DNA of 64,000 nt from JAZKAR01 sp040389065 (GCA_040389065.1 JAZKAR010000009.1:186001-250000), one strand, 5' to 3'. Shown: positions 1 to 9,172, numbered from the stretch's first letter. Notes: generated by a model from the sequence alone, not told the origin. Translations and numbers: made by a program.

Positions 1-264
1 GGCAACCTTTCAGGAGGAAAAACCGTTATTTCTTGACGCATACTTATTATCTTTCAATCGCTATTATTGCTAATGCTACATTGTTGCAATAAGAAAGCGC
101 AAGTTTCCTAGAAGAACGTCATAAAACGACTCAAGTGCTTTGTAAAAGTTTTTTAGTTACTAACTAAAACAATTTCTTATAGGGTCAGGCATGAAACAGC
201 ACAGTTGGCAGGCATCGATATTTTCACCTAAATATTTAAACCAAAATATCATTAGCAATGATCG
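1..264. other. Edge region without a recognisable gene
   Basis: I see no coding frame that can be supported and no clear RNA or repeat in this AT-rich left edge. A short gene tail from outside the window cannot be excluded. Confidence 0.4.
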
Positions 265-642
265 TTAGCGAATGATGTACCCTAAATTTAAAATTATATT
301 CATTGCTATAAAGGCCACGATAAAAATAGCAGCGTGCTTTAAAATTATAATAAGTTTCAAATTTTTGCTTTTTAGTAACTCCCATTCAGAAAAGACTAAA
401 ACACCTGTAAACAAAAGCGAAATGAGACCCCAGCTTAGAAGTAATCCTAAATGTTCTGCATAACCTCGTTCGATAATACGATTAATACCCATTACTGTCA
501 TACGCTGAACGAGGAGCTGCTCAACGATATAAATAATCATCAGCAATGGCTTTCTAAGTTTAGCGTATTTATAAAATACTAAACATAACCCCGCTGCAAT
601 AGCGATAAAACTTATGACTATTAAATAAAACACTAGCATCAT
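265..642 (-). CDS. Small integral membrane protein, unknown function
   Basis: A 125-residue protein with about four hydrophobic helices (near residues 3-24, 30-45, 66-84 and 97-120) separated by short basic loops, so it probably sits in the inner membrane. The start codon is preceded by an AAAGG-like ribosome binding site. It lies just downstream of dgkA on the same strand, 26 bp away, so the two may be co-transcribed. No family motif is recognised and I assign no function. Base composition is like that of its neighbours. Confidence 0.6.
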   Translation of the reverse strand: MMLVFYLIVISFIAIAAGLCLVFYKYAKLRKPLLMIIYIVEQLLVQRMTVMGINRIIERGYAEHLGLLLSWGLISLLFTGVLVFSEWELLKSKNLKLIIILKHAAIFIVAFIAMNIILNLGYIIR

Positions 643-668
643 AAACCTTTTGATTTATCGTTTTATTA

Positions 669-1049
669 TCACGCTATACTTTTAATAGCAATTGCCCACG
701 TAACACTCCATATGATTAATGCCATCATCACTGCTGCACTACCAACATCTTTTACAAAACCTGCTTCCTTATGATGATCAGGCGCTAGATAATCGATAAG
801 GGCTTCGAGGGCGCTATTAATGGCTTCTACTATAAGGCATAAACCTGAACATAACGTAACTAATGCTTTAGCCCACAAAGGTATGCCTGATACATACCAT
901 GCAACAGGCAATGATAAAACCATTAACCACACTTGCTGGCGGAAAGCGGCTTCGCGTTGATAGAGTGCTTTTAAACCTTGCAGTGCATACCCAGCTGCCT
1001 TAGGAATACGTGATAATGAAGCTGCTTTAACCATGAAATGCTTTCTCAT
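669..1049 (-). CDS. dgkA: Diacylglycerol kinase (DgkA family)
   Basis: Phosphorylates diacylglycerol to phosphatidic acid in the inner membrane, recycling lipid by-products of membrane-derived glycan and LPS modification. The 126-residue length matches the compact three-helix DgkA family. The family signature is visible as EAINSALEALID near residues 75-86 (catalytic and metal-binding Glu region), followed by KDVGSAAV near 99-106. The three membrane helices are near residues 40-56, 62-78 and 104-124. A small membrane-protein gene follows. The first Met is used; a second Met at residue 6 is a possible alternative start. Confidence 0.93.
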   Translation of the reverse strand: MRKHFMVKAASLSRIPKAAGYALQGLKALYQREAAFRQQVWLMVLSLPVAWYVSGIPLWAKALVTLCSGLCLIVEAINSALEALIDYLAPDHHKEAGFVKDVGSAAVMMALIIWSVTWAIAIKSIA

Positions 1050-1205
1050 TCATTAAGATAGTTTTTACGATGTAATAAAGGAGGCAAAAAAATATGCTTG
1101 TGACAGATAGAAGATAAAAAGCATGCCATTTGCCAATTTAAAAAGCATTTTAATAAAAAATCAAATAATATAGGATAAGCTAAAGTTAATATTAAATGGC
1201 ACGCG

Positions 1206-1766
1206 CTAATCATTTTTTTTGTTGAGATTTATAAGATTGGTCATAGCATTTGAAATGACTTTTCCATCACTATCAGGTATAAATATTTTTAGAGAACGCA
1301 ATGTCTCTAAGGGTTCTTCTCCATTTTTCACCTGAATACAATTTTCACTACGACATGATAAGGTGATAGAAGCAGGCATGGCTGTAAAACCTGGGCATTC
1401 TGCATCAAAATAAGAAGGATACTCCCACGATGCATTAGCTAACTGCAACGGAATTACTAATGCATCAAGTTTTACCTCAAACTTGCTTGTATCGTACAGT
1501 AGCTTTCCGTGAGGGGTTGACTCTTGCGCATTGATCGTATTAATAACCAATGTGCCTTGATCAAGTTTAAAGACACTTTTAATAAACTTGTTCTTTTCCC
1601 AAAATTTTGTGCCACTGTCTACAAGGCATTGTCGCATTTTGATATTAGCTATTTTTTTATTTATAAACGCTAAAATTTCAGAGTTATTTTGCACTTTAAC
1701 ACTGGCAGCATAAGCATTTGATGCTAATGTTACTGCCAGTAAAAAAATTAGCATCTGTTTTTTCAT
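1206..1766 (-). CDS. Secreted protein of unknown function
   Basis: About 186 residues beginning with a clear Sec signal peptide (Lys-Lys, hydrophobic core, cleavage after AYA near residue 19), so the product is periplasmic or secreted. The mature part has four to five cysteines, including two CxxxxC-like spacings near the C-terminal half, which suggests disulphides in the periplasm. I recognise no family. The start was placed at the ATG giving a standard signal peptide; a GTG four codons upstream (position 1778) is also in frame. It stands alone, with gene-free DNA on both sides. Confidence 0.65.
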   Translation of the reverse strand: MKKQMLIFLLAVTLASNAYAASVKVQNNSEILAFINKKIANIKMRQCLVDSGTKFWEKNKFIKSVFKLDQGTLVINTINAQESTPHGKLLYDTSKFEVKLDALVIPLQLANASWEYPSYFDAECPGFTAMPASITLSCRSENCIQVKNGEEPLETLRSLKIFIPDSDGKVISNAMTNLINLNKKND

Positions 1767-2367
1767 ACCTGATCTCACATTTCATCGCGTGATAGCTTCG
1801 CTCTTAGCACCGGCCAGTGACTGAATACTATGCTTTATAAGCATTCGCTAAATTACTTATTTCATTTGAAATTTATTTATCAGCCATAAAAGAATAGGAT
1901 TTTTTTACGTTTTTCAAGCCACGAAAATTGCTACCTACGCTCTAGGTAAAAAATAATTTACATGTATTTATATACATTTCCATGCCAATATTTACTTTTC
2001 TTTACACTTTATTTACGTTTTGTTTTTCATATTCTTTAATACATTAGAAGTTACGCAATTGGTTTTCTCGGCATGGGATGTACCGCGTTATGCCAACTTG
2101 CCGTACTACGGGTTTTGAAAATTTTCCCGAACAACCTCCTTCCATTAAAATAAAAAATACATTAATTATCAACAACATAAAAAATAATCTTCTATTTCGT
2201 TTTAATTTCGTTATATTTCGTTTGATTTTTATTATTTCCTTTGTTATGATGCTTTCACTTGCTACTTATTAAATATTGTTCAATACAGCATTTCGATTCG
2301 CTATAGAGCTTTAAAAAGAACATAAAGCCGTAAACATTTGAAGAATTTCATAACAGGGAGAAATAAA
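1767..2367. other. 600-bp intergenic region with one repeat copy
   Basis: AT-rich stretch between a minus-strand secreted protein gene and the plus-strand DadA-like gene. It contains a TAGAAG-type repeat end near 2045. A 64-codon frame starting inside that repeat (2078-2272) has no ribosome binding site and looks spurious. Confidence 0.5.
2045..2115. repeat. MITE-like TAGAAG repeat, left end only
   Basis: Starts TAGAAGTTACGCAATTGG and continues with the family's internal GGCATGGGATG and GCCAACTTGCCG motifs. I find no convincing right end, so this copy is probably truncated or decayed. Confidence 0.55.
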
Positions 2368-3000
2368 ATGCGTGTCATTTTATTAGGTGTAGAGTTAATC
2401 AATCTTTCAACGGCAAACCATTTAGCAGAAAAGGGCTATGAGGTAACTATTATCGAAGCACGTACCGAACATGAAATTAAAGAAAAATGTTTAAGTGTTG
2501 ATATTGATGATCATGTTTTTATTAATCAAATGGAGAATAAGTTAAAACAACTTGGCGTTAATTTTAGATATGGCTGTAACGCTAGGAAATTTATTACTGA
2601 AGGTAAACGTGTTCGGGGAGTGTCTATCAGAAATGAATGCTATGAGTCTGAAACATTATTTGCTGAACGTTTCGTGGCTGCATTTGATTACAAAACTCGC
2701 TTTATACTTAGCACACTCAAAATTCACTCTCCCTCAAACTTTAAAATGTTTACCGAGTGTGAATACAAAAATCCATTGATTGGTCAAAGCCATTACAACA
2801 ATTTATTTTTGAATGTAGGGCAAGTAATTATGGGTAGTACAACTATCGCTCAATCTGCAAAAACCTTAGCGGAAGCTATTCATAAACCTATTACGCTTGC
2901 AGCTGAAAAAGAATTTTGTGAGGATACTTCATCACAGTTTTTTTCAGACTTATCAAAAAATATGAATCAATTTTTTAGCTCTTGTTTTGCTGTAAATTAA
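2368..3000 (+). CDS. Shortened DadA-like FAD-dependent oxidoreductase
   Basis: A 210-residue protein that reads as a condensed D-amino-acid dehydrogenase (usual length about 415-430). Residues 1-30 match the N-terminal beta-alpha-beta of DadA. The middle, from about 48 to 105, matches the DadA segment normally near 195-260. Residues 125-160 (NPLIGQSHYNNLFLN) match the DadA C-terminal substrate/FAD segment. The nucleotide-binding GxGxxG is degenerate (GVELIN), so FAD binding is doubtful. The frame is open throughout, with a GGGAG ribosome binding site 7 nt before this ATG. It may be a decaying gene that has lost segments in frame, or a repurposed remnant. Function is not assigned. Confidence 0.55.
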   Translation: MRVILLGVELINLSTANHLAEKGYEVTIIEARTEHEIKEKCLSVDIDDHVFINQMENKLKQLGVNFRYGCNARKFITEGKRVRGVSIRNECYESETLFAERFVAAFDYKTRFILSTLKIHSPSNFKMFTECEYKNPLIGQSHYNNLFLNVGQVIMGSTTIAQSAKTLAEAIHKPITLAAEKEFCEDTSSQFFSDLSKNMNQFFSSCFAVN

Positions 3001-3241
3001 CCTTGTTATCCCTAATCACTAAAACTAGATATTAATATTTTTCTTATTTTTTACGCTTCACATTCTTGATATAGCTAAAGGCAGGATGCTTCTTAAACCT
3101 TGCCAGCTAAAAGATCAAACGATTTCTTTCCCTTCTTTTAGGGATTAGGGGTAGTTAGCTAAAGTAAAAAACTTTTATAGATTAAATAATCTTAAGATTC
3201 TTCATTTCGCTTCAAGATATAAGAACATACTAATCATTAGC

Positions 3242-4540
3242 TTATATTTTTAATTCAACATCTTTAGATACTTGCTCAAGCCATTTTTTCCACGCTCGAG
3301 GGTAAAACGCTTGTTGCTCAACTAGGTTACGAATTATTGCCCGAGCCTCACGCTCCCCTCTTTTTTTGCGTGCTTCTCGAATTAACGCTATATGCGATGC
3401 TCGAACTTTCGGATCATGCGCGCGTACCGCATGCGAAAGCGAGGTCATGATAATGACCACTGTTTCATCACATTGTTTATATATAAAGCGTATTTTTTCT
3501 GTTTGAGCGTTTGCTAGATCAGCATGTTTATACTCACATAAAAAGCGTGCAAGTAGTTGCCCGGCATACGCTGCTGGCAATAGCATTTTTAATGCTTGAT
3601 GCATATCACTCCACAATGTTAGCGCATAGCCAAAATCATTGCAGACATGCGCTACTACGTTTTCTTCGGAAACTTCTGTAGACAAACCAACAGACTTTGC
3701 GTTTTCAAACGCTTGATTTGTATAGGATTCAAACTGCTCAACACAGGCTATTACTAAAGATAAATGGCCTAATGATGCTAAGGAATGCAAGAATGTATTC
3801 AACATAGTTTCTGAGCAGGAAAGCGCCGTAGAGTAAAAGGCACGATGGAGAGCAAACTCAGCCTGAGCAATCCAATAGTCATCAACAGACTTATCCTGCG
3901 TTTCTATTTTTTCTAATAGCACATTTACTAGTGTAGTAAATGCTAATACTATTGCCATTTGGCGACCACAAAGCCTCAATTGATAAAAGGCTTCGCTAGA
4001 ATTTCTAAGCAATGTATCGATATAAGGTCTCATCATAGAGATGTTCTTTATTGCTTTTGTTAGGAGGTCTGAACGCTCAATAGAGTTGATGCTAATTGAT
4101 TCAAACCTTACTAGCAATGCATCTTTTATTTTAGGCGTATATGGTATAAATGCTGAATCAGCAAGCTGTTGTACAAGCGTCTTTAACTCTAGTTGTTCAG
4201 CTTCAACAGGCCACGCTTCAAGCTGTATTTGAAGCATGTGCTGCAACGTTGACGGCGCATGAGGATGAATAGAAAGTGGTTCAATATCAAGTATGTGATC
4301 ATTCAACGGGTCGCACGAAGCACGATACTCCCCAGCAATTCCATTTTCTTCTACGCGGATAAAACCAGCATGATCAATGATGCGTATAGGAATCCAGGCT
4401 CCGTAATAATCTGTATGCTCCGCCAGTAACTGCGCTACTCGATTTTGTACGCTGAGTATTCCTTCTGTCCAAAGTGGATCGAACCCCATCATATGACGAG
4501 CAATTTGAAGCGCTTTGAGGGGTACCGGAATATCGATCAC
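3242..4540 (-). CDS. Unknown protein, third gene of a membrane cassette
   Basis: A 432-residue soluble protein with no signal peptide or clear membrane helix, largely predicted alpha-helical from about residue 120 onward. The N-terminal 110 residues look like a separate mixed alpha/beta part (GAWIPIRIID). The C-terminus is very basic near residues 385-405 (EARKKRGEREARAI). I recognise no catalytic motif. Its start overlaps the stop of the preceding gene by 4 bp (ATGA), so translation is probably coupled. It is the last gene of a three-gene unit whose first member is a two-helix membrane protein. The adaptor or effector role suggested by this layout is inference only. Confidence 0.7.
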   Translation of the reverse strand: MIDIPVPLKALQIARHMMGFDPLWTEGILSVQNRVAQLLAEHTDYYGAWIPIRIIDHAGFIRVEENGIAGEYRASCDPLNDHILDIEPLSIHPHAPSTLQHMLQIQLEAWPVEAEQLELKTLVQQLADSAFIPYTPKIKDALLVRFESISINSIERSDLLTKAIKNISMMRPYIDTLLRNSSEAFYQLRLCGRQMAIVLAFTTLVNVLLEKIETQDKSVDDYWIAQAEFALHRAFYSTALSCSETMLNTFLHSLASLGHLSLVIACVEQFESYTNQAFENAKSVGLSTEVSEENVVAHVCNDFGYALTLWSDMHQALKMLLPAAYAGQLLARFLCEYKHADLANAQTEKIRFIYKQCDETVVIIMTSLSHAVRAHDPKVRASHIALIREARKKRGEREARAIIRNLVEQQAFYPRAWKKWLEQVSKDVELKI

Positions 4541-5007
4541 GTTGGCGTCTTTAAACTTTCTTTAAGCGCTTTAGCCATTGCAGCCGCTGTTTTTTTTGCT
4601 ACCGCCTGGGCAGAAGTTTCTGGTAAGCCTGCCTCAATGAGCGACTGAAAAATATCAGACTGTGCCGTTGCCAAATGGATATCAAACTCGGCAGGAGCCA
4701 ATTTTTTAGCTGTTTCAGACGCTTTTTTCCGAACGCTGTTATGCTCTTCTTTGGCGTTTGGATTTTTTAGGTAATCAGCAATAACATCGCCCAATTTTCG
4801 GGCGCTTAGTTTACCTAATCGTTTAGCTTGTTTATTGGCTTCTTCAATAAAACTGTATAAAAATAGCGAACCCAGCGTAGCAGCGGCCCCTAATAAAAAT
4901 TCAAGCCCCACTAAATTTCGCTCTTCTGGATTGCTAAAATAGGCGGCTTTATCGGCAATTGCATCAGCGATTTCTTCTTCTGCCAAATCAAAACTAGTGT
5001 GATTCAT
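4537..5007 (-). CDS. Unknown small helical protein, second gene of cassette
   Basis: About 156 residues, acidic at the N-terminus and lysine/alanine-rich at the C-terminus, with one moderately hydrophobic segment near residues 35-53 (LEFLLGAAATLGSLFLYSF) that may be a single membrane helix. The start was set at the ATG 14 bp inside the upstream gene because an AGGGCAGG ribosome binding site lies 5-8 nt before it; an in-frame Met seven codons upstream is less well placed. It overlaps both neighbours, as in a tightly coupled operon. No family is recognised. Confidence 0.65.
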   Translation of the reverse strand: MNHTSFDLAEEEIADAIADKAAYFSNPEERNLVGLEFLLGAAATLGSLFLYSFIEEANKQAKRLGKLSARKLGDVIADYLKNPNAKEEHNSVRKKASETAKKLAPAEFDIHLATAQSDIFQSLIEAGLPETSAQAVAKKTAAAMAKALKESLKTPT

Positions 5008-5779
5008 TTGATACCTGCCCTTCATCATTTGCTTTACTTATTGTTGTCTCCACACTTTTTTTAACGCGGGACGATACCGCTGTACGCGAGCCATGTGATA
5101 TTTTTTGATCATCTTGAATAAGATCGATAATTTGATCAATTATTTTCTGATAGGTTTGTTGCTTTAATGTTGTATCTTCAATTTGCTCTGATAATCGCTG
5201 TGCCGTTAATACATATGTATTAATCACTGGTTGTTGAAAATAGCGATTTAATTGATTTAATGACAAACGATGAATATCAAGAAATGTTTTCGTAATATAG
5301 GCACTCATAATTCCGCCGAGACCCGAAATAGCGGTACCACCAGCAATATTTTTCCAATCAGCACTTTGAATAATGGTGCGCCCTCCCCATACCACTAATA
5401 GCAAACCTGCAAACATAGCGCATATTGCAAATAAAAATGACCACCCAGCCCTGGCACGTGTTTCAGTTTGGTAACGCTCAATCTGCTTATTGTATAAATC
5501 AAATAATGCTATACGCTCTGTTAAAGGATCAATTTCGCGGTTGTCAGATGGTTTGTCTACTGTATCGTTAGAGGGTTGATCAAGACTCTTAAAAAGTGAA
5601 GGATCATCATCTTTATGAAATTTTGATTTGAATTTAGCTACTTTTTCAAGCAATGCTTGTTCTGCTTGGTATAAACGATCTCGCGCTGTATTGCTATCAC
5701 TTAGGTCTTTAAAAAACTTTCCTAAAAAACCTGCAATGATGACTAACCCCATTATTCCTAACAATACGGTTTCAGACAT
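4994..5779 (-). CDS. Two-helix membrane protein, TRADD-N-associated type
   Basis: 261 residues. A hydrophobic helix at residues 3-20 is followed by a charged coiled region to about 100. A YNKQIERYQTETRARAGWSF segment then leads into two helices (about 113-135 and 148-165), and a helical tail carries the pattern LSLNQLNRYFQQP. This layout resembles the two-transmembrane domain found beside TRADD-N domains in bacterial conflict systems (Pfam style name CyanoTRADDas_TM). That match is from memory of the family pattern, not a search. It is the first gene of a three-gene overlapping unit. If correct, it would anchor an immune or signalling complex at the membrane. Confidence 0.6.
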   Translation of the reverse strand: MSETVLLGIMGLVIIAGFLGKFFKDLSDSNTARDRLYQAEQALLEKVAKFKSKFHKDDDPSLFKSLDQPSNDTVDKPSDNREIDPLTERIALFDLYNKQIERYQTETRARAGWSFLFAICAMFAGLLLVVWGGRTIIQSADWKNIAGGTAISGLGGIMSAYITKTFLDIHRLSLNQLNRYFQQPVINTYVLTAQRLSEQIEDTTLKQQTYQKIIDQIIDLIQDDQKISHGSRTAVSSRVKKSVETTISKANDEGQVSNESH

Positions 5780-5930
5780 TGAAATACCTATTAAATGTAA
5801 TTAAACAATAAACCGGGCATAGACAATTTAGACTTATTTTCTCAACAACGCTAATCAATGAACGTATTTCATTATTATTTTTCTCGCGCTACAAACTGTA
5901 CGCACACTTTTTTGTTTTAGAACTTTATTT

Positions 5931-6040
5931 TAGACATTAAGCAGCAGAGTTCTACTAAGGCATGGCAGAAAGCATAAGGATTTCACTTCGTAGAAGAAAT
6001 GTTGCCAATATGCTGAGTGAACCTAACTGCGTAACTTCTA
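5931..6040. repeat. MITE-like TAGAAG repeat
   Basis: Degenerate left end TAGACATTAAGCAG and well-kept right end CTGCGTAACTTCTA, with the internal GTTGCCAATATGCTGAG motif shared with other copies. It ends 6 bp from the stop of the CitE-like gene. Flanks (TATTT and AAAAT) do not match, so the insertion is old or rearranged. Confidence 0.65.
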
Positions 6041-6046
6041 AAAATA

Positions 6047-6994
6047 CTAAACACTAGTGCGTTCTAAAACCTGGGCATAATAACGATAACTGGCACGATC
6101 ATGTAAGGTATCGCCATGACGAATAGGCCCCCATTGCTTAGTACGCGCTGCCTCTAAAATAGTTCTAGCTTCTGTTAACATTTCTTGTGATAGCGAAAAA
6201 ACGTCGATAATAGGTTCTATCTGGATAGGATGAATACTCCACATACGGCTAAAACCAAACGATTCTTTGGCGTGCATAGCATCGCTACGCACCACTGATG
6301 CATCGCGCACTTCGGTCGTTACATTATGTGAAGCTATCTTGCCATGCGCCGCTGCCGCCGCTGCAATTTCAAGCTTAGCCCGTGCAACCAGTGGGTGCTG
6401 AAATTGCCCAGGGCTTCTCATTGCAGTTGAAGGAATAGAACCATAATGAGCACTCACAAAATCCATTAACCCAAACGATAAACACTCAATCGCTGGCTGT
6501 GCGGCTAATGCCCATACATCACGCAATGCAGTATGCGTTTCAATAAGCACATGCAGAGGAATAATACGCTGTAACCCCGCTGCTTGAGCAATGCGCTGCA
6601 CGGTTCTTTCAAAAAATGAAACTTGAGCCGCATCGCGCACTTTAGGAACCGTAATATAGGCTAGCCGATCTCCCACATTAGGAATAAGCGCCTCGATATC
6701 ATTCAACCAGTACGAGCTTTCGAGGTCATGAATACGCACCCCAATACGATTAAAACGATTATCTTCACTCGCGATAACTTCGGCAACCCACTCTAACTGC
6801 ACAGCTTCTTTACCCACCTGCGCGCCATCTTCTAAATCAAGCGTTATATCAAGGCGCTGCCCCCAGTGGTGTTGAAATGCCAACGCTTTTTCAGCAAATT
6901 TAGGGCTTCCTGCATAATGATCACATACAGGCAAATTGACAGGCGGGCAACCTTCATCATACAACCGTTGTTTTGCTTCTTCGAGTAGTGTCAT
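6047..6994 (-). CDS. HpcH/HpaI aldolase, CitE-like CoA-ester lyase
   Basis: A 315-residue cytoplasmic TIM-barrel enzyme of the citrate-lyase beta subunit/malyl-CoA lyase family. It has the metal/acid motif LDLEDGAQ near residues 52-59, VLIETHTALRD near 149-159 and GLMDF near 174-178. The family cleaves or forms C-C bonds in acyl-CoA thioesters such as citryl-, malyl- or citramalyl-CoA; the exact substrate cannot be read from the sequence. No citrate lyase alpha or gamma partner is nearby, so it is a stand-alone CitE-like enzyme and not part of a citrate lyase complex. It lies downstream of trpE on the same strand but is separated from it by a long hairpin element. Confidence 0.85.
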   Translation of the reverse strand: MTLLEEAKQRLYDEGCPPVNLPVCDHYAGSPKFAEKALAFQHHWGQRLDITLDLEDGAQVGKEAVQLEWVAEVIASEDNRFNRIGVRIHDLESSYWLNDIEALIPNVGDRLAYITVPKVRDAAQVSFFERTVQRIAQAAGLQRIIPLHVLIETHTALRDVWALAAQPAIECLSFGLMDFVSAHYGSIPSTAMRSPGQFQHPLVARAKLEIAAAAAAHGKIASHNVTTEVRDASVVRSDAMHAKESFGFSRMWSIHPIQIEPIIDVFSLSQEMLTEARTILEAARTKQWGPIRHGDTLHDRASYRYYAQVLERTSV

Positions 6995-7026
6995 GGGTTT
7001 TCCTGATTATATACTTTAAGTCATCT

Positions 7027-7150
7027 AAAAACGCTTAAAATCTAAGCAAGACAAGGCGGAATCAAAAAAAACTCGACGCCGCCTATATGAAATAGGCAAG
7101 GAGAGTTTTTTTGATTCCAACGCCGTATTGCAACGAATTTAAGCGTTTTT
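7027..7150. repeat. Long hairpin element directly after trpE (type A1)
   Basis: Nested inverted repeat. The outer arms AAAAACGCTTAAA and TTTAAGCGTTTTT (13 bp, perfect) enclose conserved strips CTAAGCAAGACAAGGCG and CGCCGTATTGCAACGAA. Inside these is a 17-bp A-rich stem with one bulge, then an apical GCCTAT/ATAGGC stem. It begins at the trpE stop codon. The same conserved strips recur at 35239-35362 with different stem sequences. Confidence 0.75.
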
Positions 7151-8639
7151 ATGAGTCGAGGCCGGCGTCGACCCATTCGGCGGCCCTCACAACCGCCCTC
7201 ATTTTACTCTCCGTTTCTTGCCATTCGCCCATCGGCGTAGAATCTGCCACCACACCTCCTGATGCCTGCACGTACAAAACACCATCCTTTACCACCCCAG
7301 TACGAATTGCAATCGCCAGATCCATATCGCCTTGAAAGCTTAAATATCCGCAGGCTCCGCCGTAAAGTCCGCGTTTAGTAGGCTCTAATTCATCAATAAT
7401 TTCCATCGCGCGAATTTTAGGGGCGCCTGTTAGTGTACCGGCAGGAAAAGTAGCCTTCATTACATCTAAGGCGCTCACCCCAGGTTTCAAACGGCCTTCA
7501 ACATTCGATACTATGTGCATGACATGAGAATAGCGCTCAACGATCATTTGTTCGGTGACTTTTACGCTACCCACTTCAGCAATGCGACCAATATCATTAC
7601 GTGCTAAATCAATGAGCATTACATGCTCAGCCCGCTCTTTAGGGTCTGCTAATAATTCGACTTCAAGCGCCTTATCTTCTTCAGGTGTCACGCCCCGCTT
7701 ACGAGTACCTGCAATAGGGCGTAATACTACAATACTTCCATCTTCGCGCTGTTCTTGCCTAACAAGAATTTCTGGCGAAGCGCCAACGATATGAAAACTT
7801 CCCATGTTATAAAAATACATATAGGGAGAAGGATTTATCGAACGTAAGGCGCGGTATAACGCGAGCGGATCATGCGGGAACGGCTTATGAAGCTGCTGGC
7901 CAATTTGAACCTGCATTAAGTCGCCAGCCATAATGTACTCTTTGGCAACATCTACCGCTTTTAGATAATCGGCTTGTGCAAAGGGTCTTTCCATTTCAGC
8001 CGGTACTTCAGCTGTTTTACCATGAGGAATACTTACTGATTGCCGTAAGGCTGCATGTAACCGTGTTATTTCAGCTTGCGCTTTTTCAAAGCCTTGGGGG
8101 TCAGTTGCATCGGCATATACAATCAAATAAATTTTGCCTGCTACATTATCGATGACCGCAAGCTTTTCAGTTAATACTAATAAAATATCAGGAATATTGA
8201 GCGCATCACGCTTGGGTGCAGCTTTTTGTAGCCGAGGTTCAATCCAGCGTGCTACGTCATACGCAAAATAACCGGCTAACCCTCCACAAAAACGCGCAGC
8301 TTTCGGCAATGGCGCTACTTTCCAACGCTTTTGGTAGGCCTCAATAAAATCGAGAGGATTTCCTTCATCGGTTTCTATCACTGTTTCTTCTCGCAATACG
8401 CGAGTTTGCCCATGATGATGCTCAATACGCACAGGGCATGACAATCCAATAAAAGAATAGCGCCCAAATCGCTCGCCACCCACCACTGACTCAAGCAAAA
8501 AACTATAAGGGGTATTCGCTAATTTAATATAAAGCGATAACGGCGTATCTAAATCGGCCAGGGTTTCAAGCACTAGGGGAATACGATCGTAACCTTGTGC
8601 AACCTGCTGTGCAAATATTTCTCGTTCCATAAATACCAT
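7149..8639 (-). CDS. trpE: Anthranilate synthase component I
   Basis: Converts chorismate to anthranilate with ammonia from a TrpG partner, the first committed step of tryptophan synthesis. The 496-residue length is standard. The N-terminal allosteric motif LLESVVGGERFGRYSF lies near residues 48-63, where the Leu-Glu-Ser bears on tryptophan feedback. The C-terminal chorismate-binding core includes GTLTGAPKIRAMEIIDELE near 404-422 and GGACGYLSFQGDMDLAIAIR. The usual Burkholderiales neighbours trpG, trpD and trpC are not downstream; a hairpin element and a CitE-like gene follow instead, so trpE is an orphan here. No trp leader peptide was recognised upstream. Confidence 0.96.
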   Translation of the reverse strand: MVFMEREIFAQQVAQGYDRIPLVLETLADLDTPLSLYIKLANTPYSFLLESVVGGERFGRYSFIGLSCPVRIEHHHGQTRVLREETVIETDEGNPLDFIEAYQKRWKVAPLPKAARFCGGLAGYFAYDVARWIEPRLQKAAPKRDALNIPDILLVLTEKLAVIDNVAGKIYLIVYADATDPQGFEKAQAEITRLHAALRQSVSIPHGKTAEVPAEMERPFAQADYLKAVDVAKEYIMAGDLMQVQIGQQLHKPFPHDPLALYRALRSINPSPYMYFYNMGSFHIVGASPEILVRQEQREDGSIVVLRPIAGTRKRGVTPEEDKALEVELLADPKERAEHVMLIDLARNDIGRIAEVGSVKVTEQMIVERYSHVMHIVSNVEGRLKPGVSALDVMKATFPAGTLTGAPKIRAMEIIDELEPTKRGLYGGACGYLSFQGDMDLAIAIRTGVVKDGVLYVQASGGVVADSTPMGEWQETESKMRAVVRAAEWVDAGLDS

Positions 8640-8665
8640 TCTCTAATACCGACGCTTATTAATAT

Positions 8666-8812
8666 TAGAATTTACGCAATGGTGTTCTGCAAAGGCTGCC
8701 GCAATAGAGTTGCAGCAATGACCACCATTCAAACAAGCACATAGCATGAATGTAATACATAAGTATAAACAAGCTAAGACAATGCTATTAAAACTGCTTT
8801 GCGTAATTTCTA
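8666..8812. repeat. MITE-like repeat with 5-bp duplication AATAT
   Basis: Terminal inverted repeats TAGAATTTACGCAA and TTGCGTAATTTCTA. The direct repeat AATAT flanks both ends (8661-8665 and 8813-8817), the pattern of a target-site duplication. 147 bp, the longest complete copy in the window; its interior is only weakly like the other copies. It lies close upstream of trpE. Confidence 0.8.
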
Positions 8813-9172
8813 AATATAGAAGATTCTTGCAAAAGACCATAACCTTATTATGTAGTATGGTTTTACAAAAGGTCTATTAGGATCATAACGCGGTTACGGC
8901 TTTTACCGCTATATCTGCGAGAAATAGGTATCGATCTTATACAACGCCGAAGAATGATAATACTAAAGGTATATATTCGATATATACACCAGTAACATGA
9001 TGACATAAGACCAAAGCCTGCATACTCTTAAGAGGTTGGCTTCTTCTAGTATTATGCAGCAAGTTTGCGCAGTAAGGCTGAATCGTAAAATAGGATTACA
9101 TAAGACTTATGCTATCAACAACTATCAACAAGGTCATAACATTACTTAAACCGTTTTGGTTAGGCCATAGAT

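Noticed and set aside
2078..2272. 64-codon plus-strand frame
   Set aside because: Starts inside a dispersed repeat, no ribosome binding site, low-complexity AT-rich product.
6047..6994. Citrate lyase beta subunit of a citrate lyase complex
   Set aside because: No alpha or gamma subunits or CitC nearby; called a stand-alone CitE-like lyase.
8643..8840. 65-codon minus-strand frame
   Set aside because: Covers a complete MITE-like repeat with target duplication; the frame is a by-product of the repeat.
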